DNA of 64,000 nucleotides from Streptomyces anulatus (GTDB lineage: Bacteria > Actinomycetota > Actinomycetes > Streptomycetales > Streptomycetaceae). Position numbers and translations under genes: made by a program. The stretch is from positions 33,335 to 97,334 of the forward strand of contig NZ_BMVK01000025.1 of the NCBI RefSeq assembly GCF_014650675.1. The letters run 5' to 3'. The notes under the pieces were generated by a model that was given only the letters and a program-made list of their open reading frames with translations, was not told where the DNA came from and searched no databases. Positions 1-8,965 of this stretch are shown piece by piece; position 1 is the stretch's first letter; every line of letters starts with the position of its first letter.

Positions 1-242
1 GGCCGGGAGCGGACGTGCAGCTCCGGGTGGCGCCGGTGGGCTGGGCCGGAGTGGGCCGGGGGCACGGGCTGCTCCGCGGTCGCCGGGTGACGGTGACGGC
101 GGGCGGGCGCGGCGCCGCCGCCGCGCCGCGGAGCGCGGAGCTGTGGCTGCCCGGTCCGGACGGTCTGGTGGGCAGGGTGGAGCGGGGGCCGGCGGAGGCC
201 GTGCGGAGCGGGGCGCGGGCGGATCTCCGCGTCGTCGGATGA
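1..242 (+). CDS. ImuA-like mutasome protein, C-terminal end (partial)
   Basis: The frame is open to the left edge of the window and stops at 240-242, so only the C-terminal ~80 residues are visible. They are arginine/glycine/alanine rich with no diagnostic motif. The stop overlaps the imuB start codon (ATGA), and imuB overlaps dnaE2, so this gene is the first visible member of a coupled operon. In actinobacteria the gene upstream of imuB is usually a small RecA-like ImuA-type protein that helps the error-prone polymerase. That assignment is inferred from position only; the visible residues do not prove it. Confidence 0.5.
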   Translation, partial: PGADVQLRVAPVGWAGVGRGHGLLRGRRVTVTAGGRGAAAAPRSAELWLPGPDGLVGRVERGPAEAVRSGARADLRVVG

Positions 243-1789
243 CCGGCGCGACCGATTCCGTACGGGTGGTCGTGGTCTGGGTGCCCGATTTCCCGGTGCT
301 GGCGTGCGGCGCGCAGGACGGCGAGCCGGTGGCGGTGGTGCACCGGGGCGCGGTGGTGGCCTGCTCCGCGTCCGCGCGGGCGGCCGGGGTCCGGCGGCAC
401 ATGCGGCTGCCGACCGCGCAGGCCAGGTGCCCCGGGCTGCGGGTCGTCGAGCGGGACCTCGCCGCCGAGGTGAGGCTGTTCGAACAGGTGGTGCACCGCG
501 TGGAGGCGGAGGTGGTGCCGAGGCTGGAGGTGATCCGTCCCGGGCTGATCGCGGCGCCGGCGCGCGGGGCCGCGCGGTACTGGGGCGGTGAGCCGCAGCT
601 GTCCGTACGGCTGGTCGCCACCGTCGCCGAACTGGGGCTGCCCGCCCGTGCCGGGATCGCCGACAGCACGTTCGTGGCGGCGCTCGCGGCCCGCCGGGGC
701 GACGGGGTGGTCGTCCCGGCGGACGGGAACGCCGCGTTCCTGTCCCCGTATCCGGTGGGCGTGCTGGGCGTGCCCCGCCTGGCCGAGCTCCTGAAGCAGC
801 TCGGCATCCGTACCGTCGGGGACTTCGCGCGACTGCCGGCGGGCCGGGTCGCGGAGCGGCTCGGCACCGAGGGGATCGGCGCCCACCGTGTCGCCCGCGG
901 AGGGTCGGCCCGGCCGGTGTCCGTACGGACCGCCGTCCAGGACCACACGGTGCAGCGGCTGTTCGAGGCCGCCGAGGAGCAGCTGGACGCGGTCGTGTTC
1001 GTGGCGGTCGCGCTTGCGGACGAGCTGCACGAGCGCCTGGCGGCGGCGGGGGTGGTGTGCGGGCGGGTGGAGGCCTCGGTCGAGACGGCCGGCGGCCGGA
1101 TTCTGACGCGGATCTTCCGGCACGAGGGACGGCTGTCCTCCCGGGCGGTCGCCGAGCGTGTGCGCGGCGTGCTGGCCGCCTGGTCCGAGACGGGCCTGCT
1201 GGACGCCGTCGACGGGGAACCGGGAATCCGCCGCCTGACCCTGCGCCCCGACGGGATCGCTCCGGACACCGGCTCGCAGGGCGCGTTCGACGGGGAGCGG
1301 GACACCCCGGTGGAGGTGGAGCGGGCCGCCGCCCGGGTGCAGGCGGTGCTCGGGCACCGGGCGGTCGCGCGGATCATCGAGGTCGGCGGCCGGGGCCCGG
1401 GCGACCGGATCCGGCTGGTCCCGGTCGGCGACGTCCCCGACGACGGTGCGGTCGCCTCGGGCGGTCCGTGGCAGGGACTGCTGCCCGCCCCGCACCCGGC
1501 CGCCGTCTACCCGGTCCGGCGTCCGGCGCGGCTGACCGGGGCCGACGGTGCGCCGGTCGGCGTGGCCGGCCGGCTGGAGCTGTCGGCCGAGCCCGCGTTC
1601 CTCTCGGTCGACGGACGGCGCCCGGCCGGGGTGAACGGATGGGCCGGGCCGTGGCCGGTGCTGGAGCGGTGGTGGGCGCGGGACGGCGGCCGACGGGTCG
1701 CCCGGATGCAGGTCACCACCGACGACGGGCACGCCTGGTTGCTGCTCGTCGACCGGAGCCGCTGGTGGGCGGAGGCCCACTATGGGTGA
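239..1789 (+). CDS. imuB: ImuB-type DNA polymerase Y family protein
   Basis: A 516-residue Y-family polymerase-like protein. It begins with a VVVVWVPDFPVLA segment where active Y-family polymerases carry a catalytic Asp (VDMNAFF-type). It continues with palm/fingers-like sequence (ACSASARAAGVRRHMRLPTAQ), an HhH-like segment near residues 180-215 (LLKQLGIRTVGDFARLP) and a C-terminal OB/tail region. Known ImuB proteins are catalytically inactive and link DnaE2 to the sliding clamp during SOS mutagenesis. The ATG at 239 sits in an ATGA overlap with the preceding gene and the 3' end overlaps dnaE2 by 8 bp, so translation is probably coupled. An upstream in-frame ATG at 143 would add 32 low-complexity residues lying inside the previous gene and was not chosen. 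Confidence 0.9.
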   Translation: MTGATDSVRVVVVWVPDFPVLACGAQDGEPVAVVHRGAVVACSASARAAGVRRHMRLPTAQARCPGLRVVERDLAAEVRLFEQVVHRVEAEVVPRLEVIRPGLIAAPARGAARYWGGEPQLSVRLVATVAELGLPARAGIADSTFVAALAARRGDGVVVPADGNAAFLSPYPVGVLGVPRLAELLKQLGIRTVGDFARLPAGRVAERLGTEGIGAHRVARGGSARPVSVRTAVQDHTVQRLFEAAEEQLDAVVFVAVALADELHERLAAAGVVCGRVEASVETAGGRILTRIFRHEGRLSSRAVAERVRGVLAAWSETGLLDAVDGEPGIRRLTLRPDGIAPDTGSQGAFDGERDTPVEVERAAARVQAVLGHRAVARIIEVGGRGPGDRIRLVPVGDVPDDGAVASGGPWQGLLPAPHPAAVYPVRRPARLTGADGAPVGVAGRLELSAEPAFLSVDGRRPAGVNGWAGPWPVLERWWARDGGRRVARMQVTTDDGHAWLLLVDRSRWWAEAHYG

Positions 1790-4700
1790 CCTCCTGCGCC
1801 TCCCCACCGCCGGCCGTCCGGAGGAGGACTGGGCCGAACTGCACGCGCACAGCGCGTTCTCCTTCCTCCGGGGGGCGAGCCGGCCGGAGGACCTGGTCGC
1901 CGAGGCCGCCCGGCTCGGCATCGGCGTGCTGGCGGTGACGGACAGGGACGGCCTGCACGCCGCGCGCCGCCTGCACGCCGCCGCCCGCGACCACGGGATC
2001 GGCACTGTCCACGGCGCCGAACTCACCCTCGGCGAGCCCGCACTGGGAACGCCGGTGGTGCTCGCCCGCTCGGTGGAGGGGTTCCGGCTGCTGTCCTCGG
2101 TGATCACCGACGCGCAGCTCGCCGGTTCGAAGAACGCCCCGGTCTACGACCTGGACGCGGTGGCCCGGGCGGCGGCCGCGGGGCACTGGGCCGTCCTGCC
2201 CGGCTGCCCGCCGCCGGGCACGGACCGGTGCGACGTCGCCGCCGTCGCCCACCGGCTCGCCCGGCTGACCGACGTCTTCGGTACGAGCGGTACGCACGCC
2301 GAACTGGTCGACCACCGGCTCCCGGAGGACTCGGTCGCCGCCGACGCGATGTGGGTGGCCGCCCGCCGGGCCGGGGTCCCCGTGGTGGCCACCGGCGCCG
2401 TGCACTACGCGGCCCCCCGCCAGGCCCGCGTGGCGCAGGCGCTCACCGCGCTGCGCCGCCGCGAGACCCTGGACCGGGCCGCCGGGCATCTGATGGCCGC
2501 CCCGACCGCGCACCTCCGCCCCCGGGCCGAGCGGGCGGCGTTCCTGTCACGGTATCCGGGCGTCGCGGACACCACCGTCGCCCTGGGCCGCTCCTGTGTC
2601 ATCGACCTCGGCGAACTGCGCCCCGAGCTGCCGGAGTTCGCCGTGCCCGCCGGGCACACGCAGGACTCGTGGCTGCGGGACCGCGCGGAGGCCGCCTGCG
2701 TCGGCCGCTACGGCCCCCGCGTCGACCCGGGGGCGGGAGCGGCCTGGCGGCAGCTCGACCACGAACTCGACCTGGTCGCCGGGCTCGGGCTCGCGGGCTA
2801 CTTCCTGATCGTCCACGACATCGTCCGGCACGCCGCCGAACAGGGGATCTGGTGCCAGGGCCGGGGCTCGGCCGCCAGCAGCGTGATCTGCTACGTCCTC
2901 GGCATCACCGCCGTCGACCCGCTCCGGCACGGCCTGCTCTTCGAACGGTTCCTGTCCCTGGAGAAGGCGGGTCCGCCGGACATCGACCTCGACCTGGAGT
3001 CCGGGCGCCGCGAGGAGGTCATCCAGTACGTCTACACCCGTTACGGCCGCCTGCACGCCGCCCAGGTAGCCAACATGATCACCTATCGGCCGAGGCTCGC
3101 GGTCCGCGACGCCGCCCGGGTCCTCGGCTACCCGGAAGCGCAGACCCGGGAGATGACCCGGCACATCCACCACTCCCCGCCCGGCCCCGACGCCGGCCTC
3201 CCCGGCGACGTGCGCGACCTCGCCGCCCAGCTCCACACCCTCCCGCGGCACCTCGGGGTGCACTCGGGCGGCATGGTCCTCACCCGGCAGCCCATCGGCG
3301 AGATCATGCCCGTGGAGTGGGCGACCGCCGAGGGCCGCAGCGTCCTCCAGGGCGACAAGGACGACGTCGCCGCTGCCGGACTCGTCAAGATCGACCTGCT
3401 GGGTCTCGGCATGCTGTCCGCCCTCCACACCGCCTGCGACCTCATCCACGAGTACCACGGCGTCCGCCACGACCTCACGTCCATCCCCCAGGACGACCCG
3501 GACGTCTACGGGATGATCGCCCGGGGGGACACCATCGGCGTCTTCCAGGTCGAGTCCCGTGCCCAGATCTCCACCCTTCCCCAACTGCGGCCGACGAAGT
3601 TCGAGGACCTGGCCGTCGCCGCGTCGATCATCCGCCCCGGCCCCATCCAGGCCGGCAGCAAGCACCCCCTGCTGCGGCGGCGGCGCGGCGAGGAGACGGT
3701 GACGTATCCCCACCCGCTCGCGAAAGCCGCGCTGGAGCCGACCCTCGGCGTCGCCCTCTGGCAGGAACAGGCCATGCAACTCGCGATCGACTGCGCGGGG
3801 TTCAGCCCCGGTGAGGCCGACCGGCTCAGGAAGGCGATGGCGGCCAAGCACGCCCCGGAGAAGGTCGCCGCGATGCGCGACCGCCTGCTGACCGGCATGG
3901 CCGGGCGCGGCATTCCCCCGGCCGCCGCCGAGAAGATCGTCTCGATGATCGAAGCCTTCTCCGACTACGGGTTCCCGCAGTCCCACGCCCAGTCGATGGC
4001 CGGACTCATCTACGCCAGCGCCTGGATCAAGCACCACCATCCCGCCGCGCTCATCGCGGCGATCATGGCGCACCAGCCGATGGGCTTCTACGACACCCAG
4101 ACCCTCATCGGCGACGCGGAACGCCACGGCATCACCGTCCGAGGACCCGACGTACGGTCCTCCCGCGTCCACGCCACCCTCGAACCGGGCCCGATGCCCG
4201 GCCAGAAGCCTGGCCCGACGTCTGACTCCACGCCCGACACGAAGCCCGGCTCCACGTCCGATATGAAGCCCGGCTCCACGTCCGATACGAAGCCCGACTC
4301 CACGCCCGGTCCGACGTCCGGTGAGCGGCCCCCGGCGATCCGCCGCGGCCTGACCGACGTCACCGGCCTCGGCGAACAGGCCGCCGAGGAGATCGTCGCC
4401 CTCCGCGCGGAACGGCCGTTCGCCGATCTGGACGACTTCGCCGCCCGCACCCGTCTGCCGGTCCGGACCCTGGAGCAGTTGGCCACCGCGGGCGCGCTCG
4501 ACGGCCTGGGCGGCCACCGTCGTACCGCCCTGTGGAGCGCCGGCACCGCACCCGGCCGCAGTCACCAGGCCCCGCTCCCCGGATTCGCCACCCCTGCGAC
4601 CGCGCCCGAACTCACCTCCATGACCACCGCGGAGGAGACCACCGCCGACATCACCGCCACCGGCGCCAGCGCCACCGCCCACCCCGTCCAGCACGTCCGC

Positions 4701-5039
4701 CCCCGCCTGGACCGCCTCGGCACGCTCACCGCGGCCGCCGCCCGCACGCTCGCCGACAGGGCCCCGGTCCGGATCGGCGGGCTGCCGAAGTACCTCCAAC
4801 GCCCCCCGACCGCGCACGGCGTGGCCTTCGGCGCGATCGAGGACGAGACCGGCATGGTCAACCTCGTCTTCGCCCCGCACGTCTGGGACCGCTGCCACCG
4901 CACCCTCCTCGACGCCCCCGCCGTCATCATCACCGGGCGGGTCGAGCGCTCCGACGGCACCGTCAACGTGACCGTCGACCGGGTGGAGGCGATCACCGTG
5001 GCCACGCCCGTTCCCCGACGCCACGTCGGACGGCGCTAG
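1782..5039 (+). CDS. dnaE2: Error-prone DNA polymerase III alpha subunit DnaE2
   Basis: A 1085-residue C-family polymerase. An N-terminal PHP domain starts at WAELHAHSAFSFLRGAS. The polymerase core has the GRGSAAS loop (about residue 365) and the catalytic acidic segment PPDIDLDLESGRR (about 400). An HhH segment follows (GLTDVTGLGEQAAEEIV, about 855) and the C-terminal OB fold covers roughly residues 985-1070. DnaE2 works with ImuB and an ImuA-type protein in damage-induced translesion synthesis. Its start overlaps imuB by 8 bp. Between the polymerase core and the HhH domain there is a ~45-residue Pro/Ser/Thr/Asp/Lys linker made of tandem repeats that is not a usual DnaE2 feature. No LexA box could be assessed because the operon promoter is outside the window. 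Confidence 0.95.
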   Translation: MGDLLRLPTAGRPEEDWAELHAHSAFSFLRGASRPEDLVAEAARLGIGVLAVTDRDGLHAARRLHAAARDHGIGTVHGAELTLGEPALGTPVVLARSVEGFRLLSSVITDAQLAGSKNAPVYDLDAVARAAAAGHWAVLPGCPPPGTDRCDVAAVAHRLARLTDVFGTSGTHAELVDHRLPEDSVAADAMWVAARRAGVPVVATGAVHYAAPRQARVAQALTALRRRETLDRAAGHLMAAPTAHLRPRAERAAFLSRYPGVADTTVALGRSCVIDLGELRPELPEFAVPAGHTQDSWLRDRAEAACVGRYGPRVDPGAGAAWRQLDHELDLVAGLGLAGYFLIVHDIVRHAAEQGIWCQGRGSAASSVICYVLGITAVDPLRHGLLFERFLSLEKAGPPDIDLDLESGRREEVIQYVYTRYGRLHAAQVANMITYRPRLAVRDAARVLGYPEAQTREMTRHIHHSPPGPDAGLPGDVRDLAAQLHTLPRHLGVHSGGMVLTRQPIGEIMPVEWATAEGRSVLQGDKDDVAAAGLVKIDLLGLGMLSALHTACDLIHEYHGVRHDLTSIPQDDPDVYGMIARGDTIGVFQVESRAQISTLPQLRPTKFEDLAVAASIIRPGPIQAGSKHPLLRRRRGEETVTYPHPLAKAALEPTLGVALWQEQAMQLAIDCAGFSPGEADRLRKAMAAKHAPEKVAAMRDRLLTGMAGRGIPPAAAEKIVSMIEAFSDYGFPQSHAQSMAGLIYASAWIKHHHPAALIAAIMAHQPMGFYDTQTLIGDAERHGITVRGPDVRSSRVHATLEPGPMPGQKPGPTSDSTPDTKPGSTSDMKPGSTSDTKPDSTPGPTSGERPPAIRRGLTDVTGLGEQAAEEIVALRAERPFADLDDFAARTRLPVRTLEQLATAGALDGLGGHRRTALWSAGTAPGRSHQAPLPGFATPATAPELTSMTTAEETTADITATGASATAHPVQHVRPRLDRLGTLTAAAARTLADRAPVRIGGLPKYLQRPPTAHGVAFGAIEDETGMVNLVFAPHVWDRCHRTLLDAPAVIITGRVERSDGTVNVTVDRVEAITVATPVPRRHVGRR
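4206..4313 (+). repeat. 24-bp tandem repeat inside dnaE2
   Basis: Three near-identical 24-bp units at 4242-4265, 4266-4289 and 4290-4313 each begin AAGCCCG and encode KPGSTSD(M/T)-type octapeptides. A more diverged copy lies upstream from 4206. The frame is preserved, so copy number could vary without breaking the gene. Confidence 0.8.
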
Positions 5040-5179
5040 AGCATCGGTCGGACGCACCGCACGCGGCTTTCGCCCATGATCATCAGATGGGGTGAACCCC
5101 CGGCTCCCCAGGGGTGATACGCCCATATCGCCCACCATGATGAGGTCGTCCCGCCCACCTCCCCACAGGAGTCACGACG

Positions 5180-6388
5180 ATGTCAGAGACGTCCGAGCCC
5201 AATGTCGGCGCCTTCACCCTCGGCGGCCCGCTCACCGCTGAACCGGCCGGGCCCATCGAGGTACCGGAGCACGAGGAATGGCCCCTGCCGAACGGCTTCG
5301 CGTGGGTCTTCCCCGGCGAGGGCAACAACGGCAACCTCGTCCGGCCCGTGATCCTGGCCGACGGCTTCAACCTCGGCCGGAGCAAGCTCGACGTGCTCTA
5401 CCACGGGCTGGAGAGCGGCGGCTTCCCCTTCATCAGCGAGCTGCGCCGGCGCGGCAGGGACGTGATCCTCCTCGGCTTCGAGGAGCGCAGCGCGTCGATC
5501 CTGGACAACGCGGAGGCGGCGTTGGCCGTCATCCTGCGGACGTCCGCCGAGCAGCTGGGCGACGCCCGCCTGGTCGTCGGCGGCTTCAGCATGGGAGGCA
5601 TCGTCACCCGCTACGCACTCGCCAAGATGGAGAGGCAGCGGATGGACCACCGGACCGCGCTGTACTTCTCCTACGACAGCCCGCACCGCGGCGCCTCCAT
5701 CCCGGTGGGCGTGCAGGCGTTCTCCCACTTCATCCCGTTCCCGAACGACTTCGCGAGGCAGATGAACAGCCCGGCCGCGCGTCAGATGCTGTGGCAGCAC
5801 TACGACAAGGACACCGAGAAGATCACGGTCGCCCCGGAGCGCACGGAGTTCCTGGCCGCCCTGGACCGGGTCGGCAACTGGCCGCAGATCCCGATGAAGA
5901 TCGCCGTGGCCAACGGCCGCGCCGACGGCATCGGCCTGCCGGACGTGAAGCCCGGCGAGGTCGCGCTGCGGATCGACCGGATCTACCCCGGCACCACCTT
6001 CTACACCCAGGCCCAGGGCGACGACGTGACGGCCGCGTACCTGAACCGCAGGTTCCCCAAGGCCGAGCAGACCGTCGCGACCAACGGCTTCCCGGAACTG
6101 GACGGCGCGCCGGGCGGAACCCTGCACACGTACAAGATCCTCTCCGGGGCGATGGAGAAGCTCGGCGGCAAGATCGACCTGCGGCACGAGGACGTCTGTT
6201 TCGTCCCCACGGTCAGCGCGGTCGCGATCCGCGACATCGAGAAGCAGGACGACCTGTACGCGAACGTCGGTGACCTGGACCCGCAGGAGAGCGAACTCGA
6301 CGATTTCCTCTGCTCGTCCACGACCACCGCGCACACGGGCATCACCGAGGAGCTGGGCACCTGGATCATGGACCGGCTTCCCGACTGA
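5180..6388 (+). CDS. Alpha/beta-hydrolase (esterase/lipase-like)
   Basis: A 402-residue protein with a serine-hydrolase nucleophile elbow GGFSMGG at about residues 133-139, after a predicted strand (DARLVVGG). An N-terminal RPVILADGF segment resembles the oxyanion-hole strand of lipases. YFSYDSPHRGASIP resembles the DxPHxG segment seen after the elbow in triacylglycerol lipases. There is no obvious signal peptide, so it may be cytoplasmic. The ATG follows a CAGGAGTCACG ribosome binding site. It stands alone, 140 bp downstream of dnaE2. The substrate is unknown. Confidence 0.75.
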   Translation: MSETSEPNVGAFTLGGPLTAEPAGPIEVPEHEEWPLPNGFAWVFPGEGNNGNLVRPVILADGFNLGRSKLDVLYHGLESGGFPFISELRRRGRDVILLGFEERSASILDNAEAALAVILRTSAEQLGDARLVVGGFSMGGIVTRYALAKMERQRMDHRTALYFSYDSPHRGASIPVGVQAFSHFIPFPNDFARQMNSPAARQMLWQHYDKDTEKITVAPERTEFLAALDRVGNWPQIPMKIAVANGRADGIGLPDVKPGEVALRIDRIYPGTTFYTQAQGDDVTAAYLNRRFPKAEQTVATNGFPELDGAPGGTLHTYKILSGAMEKLGGKIDLRHEDVCFVPTVSAVAIRDIEKQDDLYANVGDLDPQESELDDFLCSSTTTAHTGITEELGTWIMDRLPD

Positions 6389-6420
6389 TCCTCGTCCCGC
6401 GCCCGTACCGCTCGGCGATC

Positions 6421-7308
6421 ATGGGACCCATGACTTCTCCGCCGCAACGCTGGGCGCGGGCCGAGCGCCTCGATGCCACCAGGACGCTCGACGCTCTCCG
6501 AGCCCGGACCGGTGTCCGTCTGACGTTCGACGGCCCGTGTCCGGGCGGGCAGGTCGGCACCGCCTATGTGCGCTGGCCGGACCAGCGCCGTTCCGTGCTC
6601 AAGTGGCGACCGCACAGCCGCGTGGCGGACCTGGAGGCAGGGCCGCTCACCGTCGGCCGCGTGCTGCGACAGGCAGGCTGTCCGGCCCCGGCCACCGAAC
6701 TGGTGGCCCAGGTCGGCCACGCGGTCGTCATGGTCCAGGAGCTCCTGCCCGGCACGAAGATCGACCACCTCGACCACGATGTCCTGGTCCAGGCCCTCGA
6801 ACTCAACCGGTTGCAGGCGGGCCGGCTCGCCGATCACCCCGAGGTCCCCGCCACGGAGCTGTTCCTGCGTCAGGACGGTCCCGGCTACTGCCTGCACGAG
6901 CCCCTGCGCCGGCACAACCGCCGCAGCGCCGCGCTGGAACGCCGGGTCGCCACGATCGGAGCGGATCACCCCGACCGGCTGGCCGGCGACGATGCCGTGC
7001 ACATGGACTTCCACCCCGGGAACCTCCTGGCGACCGGAGGCGCGATCACCGGCGTCGTCGACTGGGACGGAGCCGCCCGCGGTGACCACCGGTTCGACCT
7101 GGTCACCCTGCGCTTCGGCATCCACGGCGGGGGAGCGGACCCGGGGGTGACGCGACACCTCGACGCCGTCCTCGACACGGTCCCCGAGGACGTCCTGCGG
7201 CCCGCATGGGCCCACATGGGCCTCCGCATGGTCGACTGGGCCATCAGACACTTCGCCCCGTCCGACGTGGAGCACTGGCTCGACCTCGCCGAACAGCGCG
7301 TGGGCTGA
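6421..7308 (+). CDS. Aminoglycoside phosphotransferase (APH) family kinase
   Basis: A 295-residue protein with the APH/choline-kinase fold signatures: an ATP-binding Lys segment (RRSVLKWRPHS), the catalytic loop HMDFHPGNLL (about residues 196-205, replacing HGDLHPGN, so the catalytic Asp is kept) and the metal-binding VVDWDGA (about 214-220). It probably phosphorylates a small hydroxylated molecule or antibiotic; the substrate cannot be read from the sequence. A second ATG nine bases downstream (6430) is an equally plausible start. It is separated from the esterase by only 32 bp and ends in a strong bidirectional terminator. Confidence 0.75.
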   Translation: MGPMTSPPQRWARAERLDATRTLDALRARTGVRLTFDGPCPGGQVGTAYVRWPDQRRSVLKWRPHSRVADLEAGPLTVGRVLRQAGCPAPATELVAQVGHAVVMVQELLPGTKIDHLDHDVLVQALELNRLQAGRLADHPEVPATELFLRQDGPGYCLHEPLRRHNRRSAALERRVATIGADHPDRLAGDDAVHMDFHPGNLLATGGAITGVVDWDGAARGDHRFDLVTLRFGIHGGGADPGVTRHLDAVLDTVPEDVLRPAWAHMGLRMVDWAIRHFAPSDVEHWLDLAEQRVG

Positions 7309-7316
7309 CGGGCGGC

Positions 7317-7342
7317 GAGGAAGCACCGCCCGGTGCTTCCTC
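7317..7342. terminator. Bidirectional terminator
   Basis: A perfect 11-bp stem (GAGGAAGCACC at 7317-7327 with GGTGCTTCCTC at 7332-7342) closes a 4-base loop. It lies between the convergent APH-like kinase and GbsR regulator and overlaps the regulator stop codon. There is no T-run, as is common in Streptomyces. Confidence 0.85.
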
Positions 7343-7850
7343 AGCCTCCGAGGCGTTCGGCCCGGTGCGCTGCCCAACGCTCCATCATCGAGCCGAGTTC
7401 CTTCTCCAGGAACCGGAAGAACTGCAGGGTGTCGTCGATCCGGCGTCCCTGCGGGGTGTCGAGGCCGAACTGCTCCACGCCCTCCCGCATCGTGGCCTGC
7501 CAGTTCTTCAGGAAGGTGTCCCGCTCCAGCAGCGCGTCGTACCACTGGTTGCCCTGCACGCGATAGCGCTCACGCCGGGACCCCGGCTCCCGCTCGCGGC
7601 TGACCATGTTGACCTGGGCGAGATAGCGGACGGCTCCCGACACGGCCGCCGGGCTGATCTTCAGCTGCTCGCTCAGCTCGGCGGAGGTGAGCGCTCCCTC
7701 CTCAGAGGAGAGCAGGGCCGCGAAGACTCTGGCCGGCATGCGCGCCATGCCCGCCTGGCACAGCTGGGCGGCGAAGCGCTCCACGAACCGGGAGACGGCC
7801 GCCTCGTCGTCGCTGCCGTCCACGCGGCTCTCTTTCCGCCGCTCGTCCAT
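7341..7850 (-). CDS. GbsR/MarR-family transcriptional regulator
   Basis: A 169-residue winged-helix protein. The HTH is LTSAELSEQLKISPAAVSGAVRYL (about residues 50-75), followed by a wing (SREREPGSRRERYRV). The C-terminal helices resemble GbsR-type regulators. The start is set at the ATG at 7850 behind a purine-rich RBS; the longer frame upstream would run through the promoter. It is divergent from a drug-type ABC exporter, and a palindrome touching the exporter start codon is the likely operator. By analogy with such pairs it probably represses the exporter until a ligand binds. Confidence 0.85.
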   Translation of the reverse strand: MDERRKESRVDGSDDEAAVSRFVERFAAQLCQAGMARMPARVFAALLSSEEGALTSAELSEQLKISPAAVSGAVRYLAQVNMVSREREPGSRRERYRVQGNQWYDALLERDTFLKNWQATMREGVEQFGLDTPQGRRIDDTLQFFRFLEKELGSMMERWAAHRAERLGG

Positions 7851-7946
7851 GCTCCGACCTCGGTCCCTGTGGTTCTGGCACACGTGTGCGCCTGTGCTTC
7901 CGGCCAGTCTATCGAGCGATTCATACAGTTTCTTAACTTCACACAC

Positions 7947-7971
7947 TTCTGAAAGAAGCGTACTTTCGGAA
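7947..7971. promoter_or_regulatory. Inverted-repeat operator at the ABC exporter start
   Basis: TTCTGAAAG (7947-7955) and CTTTCGGAA (7963-7971) form arms matching at 8 of 9 positions around a 7-base spacer. The repeat ends two bases before the ATG at 7973, leaving no room for a normal leader, so binding could block both transcription start and translation. Confidence 0.65.
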
Positions 7972-7972
7972 T

Positions 7973-8965
7973 ATGAAGAAGGCCATCACCGTCGCCGGAC
8001 TGCACAAGTCGTTCGGCCGTACGCACGCCCTCGCGGGCCTCGACCTCGCCGTCGAAGCAGGTGAGGTCCACGGCTTCCTCGGGCCCAACGGGGCCGGCAA
8101 ATCCACGACGATCCGCATCCTGCTGGGGCTGCTGCGCGCCGACTCCGGCGGCGCCCAACTCCTCGGCAAGGACCCGTGGAAGGACGCGGTCGAGCTGCAC
8201 CGGCGGCTCGCCTACGTCCCCGGGGACGTGGAGCTGTGGCCGGGCCTCACCGGAGGCGAGGCCATCGACCTGCTGGCGAAGCTGCGCGGCGGCCTCGACC
8301 GGCGCCGACGCGACGAACTCATCGAACGGTTCGACCTCGATCCGGTCAAGAAGGGCCGCGCCTACTCCAAGGGCAACCGGCAGAAGGTCGCCATCGTCGC
8401 CGCGCTCGCCTCCGACGCCGAACTGCTCCTCCTCGACGAGCCCACGGCGGGCCTCGACCCCCTGATGGAGGTCGTCTTCCAGGACGTCATCCTGCAGGCG
8501 AAAGCGGCGGGGAAGACCGTGCTGCTCTCCAGCCACATCCTGGCCCAGGTCGAAAAGCTCTGCGACCGCGTCAGCATCGTCCGCCGGGGCCGCACCGTGC
8601 AGTCGGGCACGCTCGGCGAGATGCGCCACCTCACGCGCACGACCGTCGAGGCCGAGACCGAGCGCCCGGCCACCGGGCTCGACGCCATGCCCGGGGTGCA
8701 CGGACTGAGGGTGACGGACCGGAGGGTGAACTTCGCCGTGGACGGAGCACACCTCGACGCCGCGATCCGCAGGCTCGGCGAGTTCGGCATCCGGAGCCTG
8801 ACCAGCCATCCGCCGACGCTCGAAGAGCTGATGCTGCGCCACTACGGCGACGAGCTCGCGTCAGGCGGCCGTACGGGGAAGAACGATCCCGCGTCCTCCG
8901 GCGCGGCCGACACCCTCGACGCGGCGGCTCCCTCCACCGGCGGAAAGGGCGGCGTTGCCCGATGA
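7973..8965 (+). CDS. ABC transporter ATP-binding protein (drug/antibiotic exporter type)
   Basis: A 330-residue nucleotide-binding protein with Walker A GPNGAGKST (about residues 37-45), a variant signature YSKGNRQK (about 128-135) in place of LSGGQ, Walker B LLLLDEPTAGLD (about 150) and the switch region SSHIL. The YSKGxRQ signature is typical of daunorubicin/tetronasin-type ABC exporters. The C-terminal ~100 residues are an accessory domain. It overlaps the permease gene by ATGA. The start lies directly behind a palindromic operator, suggesting leaderless or near-leaderless expression under the divergent GbsR regulator. Confidence 0.92.
   Translation: MKKAITVAGLHKSFGRTHALAGLDLAVEAGEVHGFLGPNGAGKSTTIRILLGLLRADSGGAQLLGKDPWKDAVELHRRLAYVPGDVELWPGLTGGEAIDLLAKLRGGLDRRRRDELIERFDLDPVKKGRAYSKGNRQKVAIVAALASDAELLLLDEPTAGLDPLMEVVFQDVILQAKAAGKTVLLSSHILAQVEKLCDRVSIVRRGRTVQSGTLGEMRHLTRTTVEAETERPATGLDAMPGVHGLRVTDRRVNFAVDGAHLDAAIRRLGEFGIRSLTSHPPTLEELMLRHYGDELASGGRTGKNDPASSGAADTLDAAAPSTGGKGGVAR

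Noticed and set aside
2547..5138. An 863-codon minus-strand frame opposite dnaE2
   Set aside because: Shadow of the dnaE2 codon pattern; no recognisable domain.
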